This document shows positions 24,378-33,722 of a DNA stretch of 64,000 nucleotides, piece by piece. How positions within the stretch are numbered: position 1 is the stretch's first letter; the number at the start of each line of letters is the position of its first letter. Location of the stretch: assembly GCA_019425015.1 (NCBI GenBank), contig JAHYYJ010000002.1, positions 62,001-126,000 of the forward strand. Direction: 5' to 3'. The notes under the pieces were generated by a model. That model had not been told where the DNA came from. It was given only the letters and a program-made list of their open reading frames with translations, and did no database searches. The position numbers were made by a program, and so were the translations under genes. This DNA is from Collinsella sp. Lineage in GTDB: Bacteria > Actinomycetota > Coriobacteriia > Coriobacteriales > Coriobacteriaceae.

Positions 24378-26097
24378 TCGTGCGGTACTGACCGATTGCG
24401 CGGTACTTTTCGTAGCGGAGGTTTGTGAGGGTCGCGTCGTCGAGCTGCCCAAGCGTATCGAAGGCATCAAATGCCGAGGACATGACGGCACCGGCGATCT
24501 CCTCATGCGACAGGCCCCTATCGTCAACAATGCCGTCGATGATGCCGAGCGCCAACAGATCGGGGGCCGTGAGCTTAAGCGCCTCGGCGGCCTCATTCGC
24601 GCGCTCGGTATCCTTCCACAGGATCGACGCACAGGCCTCGGGGCTCACGACCGAATAGGCCGAGCTCGAGAGCATCAGGATGCGGTCGGCCACGGACAGC
24701 GCCAGCGCGCCACCAGAGCCACCCTCGCCTGTCACCACCGAGACAATCGGCGTCTTAAGGCCGCTCATCTCCATGAGATTCTGGGCAATCGCCTCGCCCT
24801 GGCCGCGCTCCTCGGCACCGATGCCGCAAAACGCGCCCGAAGTATCGACCAGGCACAGAACCGGTCGACCAAACTTTTCGGCCTGGCGCATAAGGCGACG
24901 CGCTTTGCGGTAGCCCTCGGGATGCGCCATGCCAAAGTTGCGGCGCATGCGCTCTTTGGTCGTGGTGCCGCGCTCGATAGCGATAACCGTCACGGGACGT
25001 CCGTCTTTCCAGCCAATGCCACCCACCACGGCGGCGTCGTCACCAAAGTAACGGTCGCCGTGCAGCTCCACAAATCCATCCAGGCCCAGCGAGATCATCT
25101 CGCCTGCCGTGGCGCGATCTGCCGAGCGGGTCTGCTTGACAATCTCGAGCGCGCTTTTTGGTGCGGCCGAGCGCTTAAACAAGTGTCCCAGCTTTTTGTC
25201 GCGACGACCCGTATGCACGATCTCGTGCGGAGCCCCCAGACCAGGCGCGCGCCCTTCGTGCAGCGCCAGCAGCTCGCCTACCGTGAGCGCAATCTCGCCA
25301 CGCGGAACAACGGCATCGCAAAAGCCGTGCTCCAGCAAAAACTCGGAGCGCTGGAATCCCTTGGGCAGGCGCTTGTGCATGTTCTGCTCGATCACGCGCG
25401 GGCCGGCAAATGCCGTCAGGGCATCGGGCTCGGCCAGGATAATGTCGCCCTCCATGGCAAAGCTCGCGGTTACACCTCCGGTCGTGGGATCGGTGAGCAC
25501 CGTGATATACAGGCCGCCCGCCTCGCTGTGGCGCCTAACCGCCGCAGAAATCTTGGCCATCTGCATGAGCGAGGTCACGCCCTCCTGCATGCGGGCGCCG
25601 CCCGATACGGTAAAGCCAACGACCGGCAGCCCCAACTCGGCCGCGCGCTCAAAGACACGACAGATCTTCTCGCCCACCACGGAGCCCATTGAGCCCATCA
25701 TAAAGTTGGCATCCATAAAGAAGAGCGCGGTATCGCAGCCGCAGATTTTGCCCCTGCCGCACACAACGGCATCGCGCTCGCCCGAACGCTCGCTCACGCT
25801 CTTAAGCTTGTCGGCATAACCGGGAAACGAGAGGAAGTCCTTCGACGCCAGATTGGCATCCCATTCCTCAAAGGTACCCGCGTCGACCGTCATGCGCATG
25901 CGCGCGCGACCGCTCACGCGAAAGTGCTTGCCGCAACGAGGGCAGACCTCGAGGTTGTCGTGCAGGCGCGCCTCATCGATCACACGGCGGCACTCCGGGC
26001 ATTTGACAAACACGTGGCGCGCGGGGAACTCGGCGCACGACTCGGTTATCGGCCCCTCAAGGACATTGACCGTCTTCGCTTTTCTATTCATCAGCAT
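24373..26097 (-). CDS. accDA: Acetyl-CoA carboxylase carboxyltransferase, fused beta and alpha subunits
   Basis: The 574-residue protein transfers carboxyl from carboxybiotin to acetyl-CoA to make malonyl-CoA. The N-terminal AccD part has a zinc ribbon (CPECRR...CPRCGKH) and the crotonase-like fold with FTVSGGARMQEGVTSLMQM. The C-terminal AccA part begins about residue 300 and has HPEGYRKARRLM and TGEGGSGGALALSVADRI. In many bacteria these are separate genes. Its start overlaps the accC stop by 14 nt. It closes the fatty-acid operon. Confidence 0.95.
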   Translation of the reverse strand: MLMNRKAKTVNVLEGPITESCAEFPARHVFVKCPECRRVIDEARLHDNLEVCPRCGKHFRVSGRARMRMTVDAGTFEEWDANLASKDFLSFPGYADKLKSVSERSGERDAVVCGRGKICGCDTALFFMDANFMMGSMGSVVGEKICRVFERAAELGLPVVGFTVSGGARMQEGVTSLMQMAKISAAVRRHSEAGGLYITVLTDPTTGGVTASFAMEGDIILAEPDALTAFAGPRVIEQNMHKRLPKGFQRSEFLLEHGFCDAVVPRGEIALTVGELLALHEGRAPGLGAPHEIVHTGRRDKKLGHLFKRSAAPKSALEIVKQTRSADRATAGEMISLGLDGFVELHGDRYFGDDAAVVGGIGWKDGRPVTVIAIERGTTTKERMRRNFGMAHPEGYRKARRLMRQAEKFGRPVLCLVDTSGAFCGIGAEERGQGEAIAQNLMEMSGLKTPIVSVVTGEGGSGGALALSVADRILMLSSSAYSVVSPEACASILWKDTERANEAAEALKLTAPDLLALGIIDGIVDDRGLSHEEIAGAVMSSAFDAFDTLGQLDDATLTNLRYEKYRAIGQYRTM

Positions 26098-27427
26098 AGA
26101 GATGCCCCATCAGATCGGTGTGATACATGCCCGACAAGAACTCGTCGTTTGCCAGCACGTCGAGCTGAAGCTCGCTGTTTTCGCTCACGCCCTCAATCAC
26201 GAGCTCGCCTAGGGCCGAGCGCATCTTGCGAATGGCGCCGTCACGCGTGGGCGCACACACGATGAGCTTGCCGAGCATGGAGTCGTAGTACGGCGGAACT
26301 TTCGCACCGGTAAACATGGCGGAATCCCAGCGCACGCGCGGGCCACCCGGCACACGCAACGCGGTGACCGTTCCGCACGACGGCAGAAAGTCCGGCGTTT
26401 CGGCATTGATGCGGCACTCCATGGCGTGGTTGCGCACCGGCATGTCCTCCTGCTCAAAGGGCAGAGGCTGGCCGGCAGCCACGCGCAGCTGCCACTTAAC
26501 CAGGTCGGTATCGGTCACAAACTCCGTAACCGGATGCTCCACCTGCAAGCGCGTGTTCATTTCCATAAAGTAGAAATTGCCGTCATCTGAGTACAAAAAC
26601 TCGATGGTGCCAGCGCCCTCATAGCCAACGGCACGAGCCAGGTCGCGCGCGGCCTTGTGCATGCGCGCGCGAATATCATCGCGTCCGTCGAGGCACGGCG
26701 CGGGGCTCTCCTCGATCAGCTTTTGGTTGCGGCGCTGCACCGAGCACTCGCGCTCGCCGAGCGAAAACACATGGCCCTGCTTATCGGCCATAATCTGTAC
26801 CTCAACGTGATGCGCCGGCGCAACGAACTTCTCCATGTAGCACTCGCCGTCGCCAAAAACGGCCTCACCCTCGGCACGCGCCTCGATGAACGCCTTTGCC
26901 GCATCTTCCACGCGCTCGACCTTGCGAATACCGCGACCGCCGCCGCCCGCGCGCGCCTTAATAAGCACGGGGCAGCCGATGCGCTCGGCCTCGGCCGTTG
27001 CTTCCTCGGGGCTTTTGAGCAAATCGCAGCCCGGCACGATGGGCACGCCCGCAGCAGCGGCCGTTCGGCGTGCGGCGTCCTTGTCGCCCATGCTGTCGAT
27101 CACCTTGGCCGAAGGACCGACAAACGCCAGACCGAACTTGTCGCAGTCGCGCACGAAGCTCGCCTTCTCGGAAAAGAAGCCATAGCCGGGATGAATTGCC
27201 TTAGCTCCCGACTTTACGGCACAGGTGAGCACGGCATCGTCGTTGAGGTAGCTCTCGGCAAGACGCGGGCCGCCGATGCAATACGCCTCGTCGGCAAGCT
27301 GCACGTGTAGCGCGTCCGCATCGGCCGTGGAATAAACGGCGACGGTCTTGATGCCCATATCGCGGCACGCGCGGATAACACGGACCGCGACTTCGCCGCG
27401 GTTGGCGATGAGCACTTTGTCGAACAT
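26084..27427 (-). CDS. accC: Biotin carboxylase subunit of acetyl-CoA carboxylase
   Basis: This 447-residue ATP-grasp enzyme carboxylates biotin on AccB. It has IANRGEVAVRVIRACRDMGI (20 residues) at the N-terminus, the glycine-rich ATP loop KARAGGGGRGIRKV, and FMEMNTRLQVEHPVTEFVT. The start at 27427 is the ATG of MFDKVLIANRGE, preceded by AAGGAAGG-like sequence; a 73-residue upstream extension is an artefact. It sits 10 nt after fabZ. Confidence 0.96.
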   Translation of the reverse strand: MFDKVLIANRGEVAVRVIRACRDMGIKTVAVYSTADADALHVQLADEAYCIGGPRLAESYLNDDAVLTCAVKSGAKAIHPGYGFFSEKASFVRDCDKFGLAFVGPSAKVIDSMGDKDAARRTAAAAGVPIVPGCDLLKSPEEATAEAERIGCPVLIKARAGGGGRGIRKVERVEDAAKAFIEARAEGEAVFGDGECYMEKFVAPAHHVEVQIMADKQGHVFSLGERECSVQRRNQKLIEESPAPCLDGRDDIRARMHKAARDLARAVGYEGAGTIEFLYSDDGNFYFMEMNTRLQVEHPVTEFVTDTDLVKWQLRVAAGQPLPFEQEDMPVRNHAMECRINAETPDFLPSCGTVTALRVPGGPRVRWDSAMFTGAKVPPYYDSMLGKLIVCAPTRDGAIRKMRSALGELVIEGVSENSELQLDVLANDEFLSGMYHTDLMGHLYADE

Positions 27428-27437
27428 GGAGCCTTCC

Positions 27438-27860
27438 TTAACTTTCGTGCATGAGTGCAAAAGACATATCGGCGCGGCAGCAAACCTCACCGTTGACGCT
27501 CGCAGTACCCGTCGCAAAGCGGAACGGCCCGCGCGCACGCGTGATGGAGCACACCAGATCCACCGTGTCGCCCGGGCGCACCGGACGCTTAAAGCGCACC
27601 TTGTCCAGACTCGTGTAGAACGGCGTCGCGCCGCGCGCCTCCTCATCGCCCATCAGCAGCACGCAGCAGTTCTGGGCGAGCATCTCGCACTGAATCACGC
27701 CGGGAACGACCGGGTTTCCCGGAAAATGTCCCTGCAAAAAGTACTCGTCGCCTGTAATCGTGATCTTGCCGTGGGCCTCGTCGCCCACCAGCTCGGCTTC
27801 GTCGAGCAAAAGCATCGGCTCGCGATGCGGTAACAGCTTCTTGAGCTCTTCTTTGTTCAT
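27438..27860 (-). CDS. fabZ: 3-hydroxyacyl-ACP dehydratase FabZ
   Basis: This 140-residue hotdog-fold enzyme dehydrates 3-hydroxyacyl-ACP. The catalytic residues are His45 in GHFPGNPVVPGV and Glu59. I selected the ATG at 27860, because TAGGTGAT lies at proper distance; a GTG 9 nt upstream is possible. There is no FabA or FabM in the operon, so the route to unsaturated fatty acids is not visible here. Confidence 0.95.
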   Translation of the reverse strand: MNKEELKKLLPHREPMLLLDEAELVGDEAHGKITITGDEYFLQGHFPGNPVVPGVIQCEMLAQNCCVLLMGDEEARGATPFYTSLDKVRFKRPVRPGDTVDLVCSITRARGPFRFATGTASVNGEVCCRADMSFALMHES

Positions 27861-27869
27861 GGATATCAC

Positions 27870-28343
27870 CTATCCGATCCTCATGAGGCAGCTGCCAAAC
27901 TCCACGAGGTCGCCGTCGGCCACGCAGATCTCGAGCACCTCACCGTCTGCCTCGGCCGTCACCTCGTTGAGAACCTTCATGGCCTCGATGATGCAGAGGG
28001 TCTCGCCGGCCTTGACCTTGGAGCCCACGCGCACAAACGGCTCGTCGCCCGGCGCAGGGGCAGCATAGAAGACGCCCACCATGGGAGCAGTCACCTCGGT
28101 GCCCTTGGGCTCCGGCGCGGCGGCAGGTGTCTGCGTGGCGGGTTCCGGTGCGGCAGGCGCGACTGTGGGAGCTGCAACTTGAGCGGCCATGGCGCTCGGC
28201 ATAGGCATGGGCACGGCAACCGGCTGCGCCACACTCGCGCGCTCGAGTTCGACCGCGGTGCCATCGGGCTCCTCAACGCGTACGCGCGTGAGGCCGCGGT
28301 CCTCCATCACATCGGCTATCTCGGCAAGTCTTTTGGAATCCAT
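27870..28343 (-). CDS. accB: Biotin carboxyl carrier protein of acetyl-CoA carboxylase
   Basis: The 157-residue protein carries biotin on Lys123 in IIEAMKVLNEV, where Val replaces the common Met after the lysine. An Ala/Pro-rich linker (about residues 40-82) joins an N-terminal helix region to the biotinyl domain. BirA, encoded divergently at the head of this operon, should attach the biotin. It sits between fabF (3 nt) and fabZ. Confidence 0.95.
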   Translation of the reverse strand: MDSKRLAEIADVMEDRGLTRVRVEEPDGTAVELERASVAQPVAVPMPMPSAMAAQVAAPTVAPAAPEPATQTPAAAPEPKGTEVTAPMVGVFYAAPAPGDEPFVRVGSKVKAGETLCIIEAMKVLNEVTAEADGEVLEICVADGDLVEFGSCLMRIG

Positions 28344-28346
28344 GCT

Positions 28347-29594
28347 CTAGCTCCTCGTATATCTACGCAGCGCGATGGCGGCGTTGTGCCCGCCAAAGCC
28401 CAGGTTGGTCGAAAGCGCCCAGGTAAGGTCGGCGCGAACCGCGCGATTGGGCGTGTAATCAAGATCGCAGGCGGGATCGGGCGTGTGGTAGTTAATGGTC
28501 GGCGGCACCACGCCCTGCTCGAGTGCCATGGCGCAGGCCATGACCTCAATGGCCCCCGTGGCACCGATCATGTGCCCCGTCATCGACTTGGTCGACGAGA
28601 CATGTGCGGCGCGCGCCGCGTCCTCGCCGAGCGCCCGCTTAATGCCTGTCGTCTCGGACGAATCGTTGAGCTTGGTCGAGGTGCCGTGGGCGTTGATGTA
28701 GAGACCCTCGGAAGGCTTGACGTCGCCCTCGGCTACCGCCAGCGATATCGCGCGGGCAATGCCGGCAGCCTCGGGATCGGGACTCGTGATGTGATAGGCA
28801 TCATCGGTGTTGCCGTAGCCCACGACCTCGGCATAAATGTGCGCACCGCGCGCCTGCGCATGTTCCATGCTCTCGAGTACCAGCACGCAAGCGCCCTCGC
28901 CCATCACAAAGCCGTCGCGGTCTGCATCGAACGGGCGGCAAGCCGTCGCAGGATCGGGGTTGGTGGTCAATGCGCGGCAGGACGTAAAGCCTGCAACGGC
29001 ATCGGGGATAATGGCCGCCTCGGCGCCGCCCGCGAGGATCGCGTCGGCATAGCCGTGCTTGATGGCGCGGAACGCCTCGCCCACCGCATGGGCCGAGGTC
29101 GCGCAAGCAGTCACGACTGGCAGGGTCGGTCCCTTTGCCTTGTGGCGGATCGCGATATTGCCCGAAGCCATGTTGGGGATCATCATCGCAATCATATAGG
29201 GCGATGCGCGGCGAGGTCCACGATCGGCGATCGTGTGGACGTTGTCGACGAGCGTCTGCATGCCGCCCACGCCCGAGCCCACGTAGACGCCCAGGCGCTC
29301 ACGATCGATGGCGCCTTCGACATCAAAGCCCGCATCGTGCATTGCCTCGTCCGAAGCCACCAGCGCAAACTGAACGCAGGGGTCCAGATGCTTGGCGTCG
29401 CGCTTGCCAAAGTACTCGTTGCCGTCAAAGCCCTTGACTTCGGCCGCCACCTTGACGGTAAACGCATCGGTATCAAAGTGCGTGATCGGGCCGATGCCAC
29501 AGGTCCCGGCGCACATGGCCGCCCAGGTGGCAAGCGCGGTGTTGCCGAGCGGCGATACGGCACCGATGCCGGTGATTGCAACTCTCTGTTCCAT
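28347..29594 (-). CDS. fabF: 3-oxoacyl-ACP synthase II
   Basis: This 415-residue elongating condensing enzyme has the nucleophile cysteine in VTACATSAHAVGEAF and histidines in INAHGTSTKLND and SMTGHMIGATG. I chose the second of two adjacent ATG codons (29594), with GAGGAG 6 nt before it. It lies 39 nt after fabG. Confidence 0.95.
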   Translation of the reverse strand: MEQRVAITGIGAVSPLGNTALATWAAMCAGTCGIGPITHFDTDAFTVKVAAEVKGFDGNEYFGKRDAKHLDPCVQFALVASDEAMHDAGFDVEGAIDRERLGVYVGSGVGGMQTLVDNVHTIADRGPRRASPYMIAMMIPNMASGNIAIRHKAKGPTLPVVTACATSAHAVGEAFRAIKHGYADAILAGGAEAAIIPDAVAGFTSCRALTTNPDPATACRPFDADRDGFVMGEGACVLVLESMEHAQARGAHIYAEVVGYGNTDDAYHITSPDPEAAGIARAISLAVAEGDVKPSEGLYINAHGTSTKLNDSSETTGIKRALGEDAARAAHVSSTKSMTGHMIGATGAIEVMACAMALEQGVVPPTINYHTPDPACDLDYTPNRAVRADLTWALSTNLGFGGHNAAIALRRYTRS

Positions 29595-29633
29595 CATGGT
29601 CTCCTCATCCAAGCCGTTCTTCGGCCCTGGTTT

Positions 29634-30407
29634 CTACATCGCCATTCCGCCGTCGACGCGCACGACCTCGCCCGTAATGTAAGCAGCCGCATCGCTCGCT
29701 AAAAAGCGCACCACGCCGGCCACTTCCTCGGGACGTGCCATGCGCTTAAGGGGAATCTGTTCCTCGGTTGCCGCACGCACCTTCTCCGAGAGCTTTGCCG
29801 TCATATCTGTCTCGACAAACCCGGGAGCGACCGCGTTCGCTCGTACGCCACGAGGCGCAAGCTCGCGCGCCACCGCCTTGGTAAGCCCTATCACGCCCGC
29901 CTTGGAAGCAGCGTAGTTGGCTTGCCCGGCATTGCCCATCAGGCCCACGACCGAGCTCATGTTGACGACGCAACCGCCGCGCTGGCGCATAAAGGTCTTG
30001 GTGAGCGCGCGCGTCATATTGAATGTTCCCTTGAGATTGACATCGAGCACGCGATCGAATGCGTCATCGCCCATGCGCATGAGCAGGCCATCGCGGGTGA
30101 TGCCGGCGTTGTTGACGAGCGCCCAAATGGAACCAAAGTCGTTGAGGACCGCTTCCACGCACGCGTTGACAGCAGCGGGATCGGCCACGTCGCATTGATA
30201 TGCGCGTGCCGTGGCGCCAACCGCCTCACAGGCTTCGCACGTCTTGCGCGCCGCATCGACGCTGCCGGCATAGACGACGGCGATATCAAAGCCGTCCTCC
30301 GCCAGACCGACAGCGCAGGCGCGGCCGATACCCCGCGAGCCGCCCGTGACCAGTGCCACGCGACGTGAGTCGTTGCGCTCGAGCGCGCCGTTGTTCAAGT
30401 TGCCCAT
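29634..30407 (-). CDS. fabG: 3-oxoacyl-ACP reductase FabG
   Basis: This 257-residue short-chain dehydrogenase reduces 3-oxoacyl-ACP with NADPH. It has TGGSRGIG near the N-terminus, the NNAG motif, the catalytic Ser-Tyr-Lys set (NMSSVVGL, YAASK) and a PGFVETDMT segment. The ATG at 30407 is preceded by GGAAAGGA; about ten extra residues precede the Rossmann fold compared with E. coli. Confidence 0.95.
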   Translation of the reverse strand: MGNLNNGALERNDSRRVALVTGGSRGIGRACAVGLAEDGFDIAVVYAGSVDAARKTCEACEAVGATARAYQCDVADPAAVNACVEAVLNDFGSIWALVNNAGITRDGLLMRMGDDAFDRVLDVNLKGTFNMTRALTKTFMRQRGGCVVNMSSVVGLMGNAGQANYAASKAGVIGLTKAVARELAPRGVRANAVAPGFVETDMTAKLSEKVRAATEEQIPLKRMARPEEVAGVVRFLASDAAAYITGEVVRVDGGMAM

Positions 30408-30438
30408 GTCATTCCTTTCCGGGTTACAGCCCTGTGGA

Positions 30439-31365
30439 CTATGCGAGCTCGTCGGCAATAGCTGCGACCTGCTCGGCCGTTTCGCACGAATACACGCGAA
30501 CGTCGCTCAGCGTACGCTTGACCAGGCCCGACAGCGTTTTGCCAGGGCCGACCTCAATAAACGTGTCGATGCCCTGATTCTGCAGAGTATGCAGCGTGTC
30601 GACCCAACGAACGGCATGACTCACCTGATTGGCCAAGACATCCGATGCCGCTCGCGGGTCCGCCGGATAGGGCGCCGCCGTCATGTTTGCCATGACCGGA
30701 ATCAGCAGCGGTGACGGCGCGTGGCCGGCTTGGATATACGTCGCCAGCCCCTCAGTCGCCTCGGCCATATAGGGGCTATGAAATGCGCCCGACACCGCGA
30801 CTTTCATAGCGCGGCCGCCAGCCTCTTTTACTAGGACGTCGAGCTCCTGCAGCGCCTCGGGCGCTCCGGCAACAACCGTCTGCTGCGGACTGTTGTAGTT
30901 GACCGGCCAGCAGTCCTCGCCGGCCTGTTTTGCCAGGTTCTCGACTTGCGCCGCATCGAGCTTGATGACGGCGCGCATGCCGCCCGGATGGCGCTCGGCA
31001 GCCGCGGCCATCAGCGCCGCGCGCTCGCACACGAGCTCAAAGCCCGCTCGCGTATCGAACGCCCCCGCAAAGGTGAGCGCGGCGACCTCGCCAAGCGAAA
31101 AACCCGCACAGGCGGCAGGTACCACGCCGCGCTCACGCAGGGCGGCAGCCGCTGCCAGATCGTGAACGAACACGCACGGCTGCGTGTTCTCGGTCTGCGA
31201 GAGTTCCTCCTTGGAGGCGCTTCGGCACTGCTCACTGGTCCCCGGGCGCACCTCGTCGACAATGGCGAACACCTCGGCGGCGGCCGGCGATGCCTCGATC
31301 AGGTCGACGCCCATCGCGGGGTGCTGGGCGCCCTGGCCGGCAAACAGAAACGCTACGCCACCCAT
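30439..31365 (-). CDS. fabD: Malonyl-CoA:ACP transacylase
   Basis: This 308-residue enzyme loads malonyl groups on ACP. It has the N-terminal FLFAGQGAQHPAMG, the nucleophile serine in GFSLGEVAAL (Phe in place of the common His before Ser), and the conserved Arg region in VCERAALM. I prefer the ATG at 31365; a GTG at 31371 is possible. The start overlaps the fabK stop, so the two are translationally coupled. Confidence 0.94.
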   Translation of the reverse strand: MGGVAFLFAGQGAQHPAMGVDLIEASPAAAEVFAIVDEVRPGTSEQCRSASKEELSQTENTQPCVFVHDLAAAAALRERGVVPAACAGFSLGEVAALTFAGAFDTRAGFELVCERAALMAAAAERHPGGMRAVIKLDAAQVENLAKQAGEDCWPVNYNSPQQTVVAGAPEALQELDVLVKEAGGRAMKVAVSGAFHSPYMAEATEGLATYIQAGHAPSPLLIPVMANMTAAPYPADPRAASDVLANQVSHAVRWVDTLHTLQNQGIDTFIEVGPGKTLSGLVKRTLSDVRVYSCETAEQVAAIADELA

Positions 31366-32297
31366 GCGCACGCACCCTTCAGGACGTGCTCGGCGCCATC
31401 GACTAGGTCGTCAACGATTTCACGTGCACTTTGGCGCTCGTTGACCATGCCGGCAATCTGTCCACACAAAAACGAGCCCTCTTCGTAATTGCCGTCCTTG
31501 GCGGCCTTGCGAAGGGCGCCCGTGCCCATGGCCCCGAGCTCCTCGACGCTTACGCCCGCCGCCTCGCTCTTGGCGTAGGCGTTAGTGAAGGGGCTCTTGA
31601 GGGCACGCACCGGGTGTCCCGTCGAGCGGCCGGTCGCACGCGTCGAGGTGTCGTTGGCCTTCAGGACCATCTCCTTGTACTGCTCCGATACGGTGCACTC
31701 ATCTGCGATCAGAAAGCGCGTACCCACCTGCACGCCGGCGGCGCCCAGCATAAAGGCGGCCGCCACGCCGCGGCCATCGGCGATACCGCCAGCCGCAACC
31801 ACGGGAATATCGACCGCATCGACAACCTGTGGCACCAGTGCCATCGTCGAGGTCTCGCCAATATGGCCGCCTGATTCGGTACCCTCGGCAACCACGGCAG
31901 TGGCTCCACGACGCGCCACGAGACGCGCCAGCGCCACCGAGGCAACGACCGGGATGACCTTGATGCCCGCCTCGTTCCACGCCTTCATGTACTTGGTGGG
32001 ATTGCCGGCACCCGTCACGACGACCGGCACCCGCTCGTCAATCACGACCCGCGCGACCTCGTCGGCAAACGGGCTCATGAGCATGACGTTGACGCCAAAG
32101 GGCTTATCCGTCCTGGCGCGCAGCTCATGAATCTGGTCGCGCAGCCAGTTGGCGTCGGCGTTCATGGCCGCGATAATCCCTAAGCCGCCCGCCTCGGACA
32201 CTGCGGACGCCAGCGAGGCGTCGGCGATCCAGGCCATACCGCCCTGGAACACGGGCTTTTCGATGCCGAGCAGATCGCAGAGAGGAGTCTTGAGCAT
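31353..32297 (-). CDS. fabK: Enoyl-ACP reductase II (FMN-dependent)
   Basis: This 314-residue nitronate-monooxygenase-like TIM-barrel flavoenzyme carries out the last reduction of each fatty-acid cycle. It begins with TPLCDLLGIEKPVFQGGMAW (20 residues) and has ESGGHIGETSTMALVPQVVD and VAAGGIADGRGVAAA. FabK replaces FabI, as in streptococci and clostridia, so intrinsic resistance to triclosan is expected. It starts 2 nt before... the acpP stop lies 2 nt upstream. Confidence 0.93.
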   Translation of the reverse strand: MLKTPLCDLLGIEKPVFQGGMAWIADASLASAVSEAGGLGIIAAMNADANWLRDQIHELRARTDKPFGVNVMLMSPFADEVARVVIDERVPVVVTGAGNPTKYMKAWNEAGIKVIPVVASVALARLVARRGATAVVAEGTESGGHIGETSTMALVPQVVDAVDIPVVAAGGIADGRGVAAAFMLGAAGVQVGTRFLIADECTVSEQYKEMVLKANDTSTRATGRSTGHPVRALKSPFTNAYAKSEAAGVSVEELGAMGTGALRKAAKDGNYEEGSFLCGQIAGMVNERQSAREIVDDLVDGAEHVLKGACAWVA

Positions 32298-32299
32298 CT

Positions 32300-32536
32300 C
32301 TACTTCTCCAATGCCGCCTCGACCGTATCGGCGAACTCGCCGACCGTCTTGGGGTTCTCCTCGGTATCGAGCTGGATGCCAAACTCGTCCTCAACGGCGA
32401 CGAGGATCTCGACGGTGCCCAGACTGTCGAGACCAATCTCCTCGAGCGTGGACTCGGGCTTCATCTCGACGTCGTCAAGACCGGCGGTCTCGCGGATAAC
32501 ATCGCAAACGCGCTCGAAGGTCTTCTGATCTGCCAT
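32300..32536 (-). CDS. acpP: Acyl carrier protein
   Basis: The 78-residue acidic protein carries the phosphopantetheine arm on Ser38 in LEEIGLDSLGTVE. Thr-Val after the serine loop replaces the common Asp-Ser-Leu-Asp context, a small deviation. It lies between fabH and fabK in the operon; AcpS is not encoded nearby. Confidence 0.95.
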   Translation of the reverse strand: MADQKTFERVCDVIRETAGLDDVEMKPESTLEEIGLDSLGTVEILVAVEDEFGIQLDTEENPKTVGEFADTVEAALEK

Positions 32537-32588
32537 GGTAGTTCTCCTTTGTTTGTGCCCTAGGGGCGTTTTTATTTCCTATGTGCGA

Positions 32589-33548
32589 CTACTTCCAACG
32601 AAGTAGATAGCCACCTATATCCAGACCGGCGCCAAATCCAACGAGGGCGATGGTGTCGCCCGTGTGAAGTGCACCGGCGTTTGCCAGCCGGTCGAGGGCA
32701 AGCGGAATGCATGCGCTCGAAATGTTGCCGGTCTCGCGCAGCGTTCGAACCACGCGCTTGTCTGGCACACCGAGGCGCTTGACCGCCTGACTCAGGATTC
32801 GTTCGTTAGCCTGATGGAATACAAAATGGTCGATGTCCTCGACCGAAATGCCCGCATCGCTCGCAAGCTTATGGACCGTGTCGCAAATCGCGTTGACGCC
32901 GAACTTGAACACGCGGCGGCCATTCATGGACAGCACGCTCTCGCTATCTGCGGAGGCCTTAAACGGCGAGGTGCCGACCAGACCGGGAACGCACAACGTC
33001 TCGACGTCGGGCGCCGTCGAAAGCTCAACGGCAAGGGGGCTGTCTCCCCCAGCCTCAATCACCGCGGCGCCTGCCCCATCGCCAAAGAGCACACAGGTGG
33101 CGCGGTCGGTCCAGTCGAGCGCGCGCGTCATCTGCTCGGCGGCAACGACAAGCACATGCTTGGCTCGTCCTCGGGCGATATAGCCCTCGGCAACATCGAG
33201 CGCAAATACGAAGCCGGCGCAGGCAGCCGAGACATCGAAGGCAGGGCACGTCGCGCCCAGTCGCTCAGCAACGGCACACGCCTCGGCGGGAACAAGGTGG
33301 TCACCCGTCGTCGTCGAGCAGACGATCAGATCCAACTGGCTCGCGTCGATTCCGGACACCTGAAGTGCCCGCTCGCTCGCCGCTACGGCAAGGTCGTCAA
33401 GTGACTCGGTGGTGCAGACGTGGCGACTCTTAATACCTGTGCGGGTAAAAATCCACTCATCCGAGGTATCGAGGAACTCGGACAGCTCGTCATTGGAAAC
33501 ACTGCGCTTAGGAAGCGCCGAGCCTGTTCCAAGAATCGTGAAACCCAT
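32589..33548 (-). CDS. fabH: 3-oxoacyl-ACP synthase III
   Basis: This 319-residue enzyme starts fatty-acid synthesis by condensing acyl-CoA with malonyl-ACP. The catalytic Cys110 is in DVSAACAGFVFAL, His in FVFHQANERIL and Asn in RETGNISSA. The ATG at 33548 has AGGAGG upstream; an extension of 49 residues reaching into the promoter region is not real. It is the first gene of the operon and is controlled by the region with two repeated operators at 33567-33630. Confidence 0.95.
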   Translation of the reverse strand: MGFTILGTGSALPKRSVSNDELSEFLDTSDEWIFTRTGIKSRHVCTTESLDDLAVAASERALQVSGIDASQLDLIVCSTTTGDHLVPAEACAVAERLGATCPAFDVSAACAGFVFALDVAEGYIARGRAKHVLVVAAEQMTRALDWTDRATCVLFGDGAGAAVIEAGGDSPLAVELSTAPDVETLCVPGLVGTSPFKASADSESVLSMNGRRVFKFGVNAICDTVHKLASDAGISVEDIDHFVFHQANERILSQAVKRLGVPDKRVVRTLRETGNISSACIPLALDRLANAGALHTGDTIALVGFGAGLDIGGYLLRWK

Positions 33549-33566
33549 CACTAACCTCCTTTGAGT

Positions 33567-33630
33567 TGTTGACGTGTTTACATCGACCAAGAGAGGATAG
33601 CGCATTTCAGTCGTTGTTAACGTGTTAACA
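33567..33630 (-). promoter_or_regulatory. fabH promoter flanked by two related operator-like palindromes
   Basis: TGTTAACGTGTTAACA (33615-33630) is a perfect palindrome apart from the 2-bp centre. TGTTGACGTGTTTACA (33567-33582) is a degenerate copy. A -10-like TATCCT (minus strand, 33594-33599) lies between them, with the upstream palindrome covering the -35 position and the downstream one near +10 to +25. This arrangement suits a repressor of the fab operon. The regulator gene is not in the window; the sequence does not match the FapR consensus. Confidence 0.6.
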
Positions 33631-33722
33631 TTAAATTGTCCAAATGCGACAAAGGCTTCACATTGTGTCTCTCTCGACACCATTGCGTTATTCACTTATT
33701 CATTAAGGAGGTAGCAGCCATA

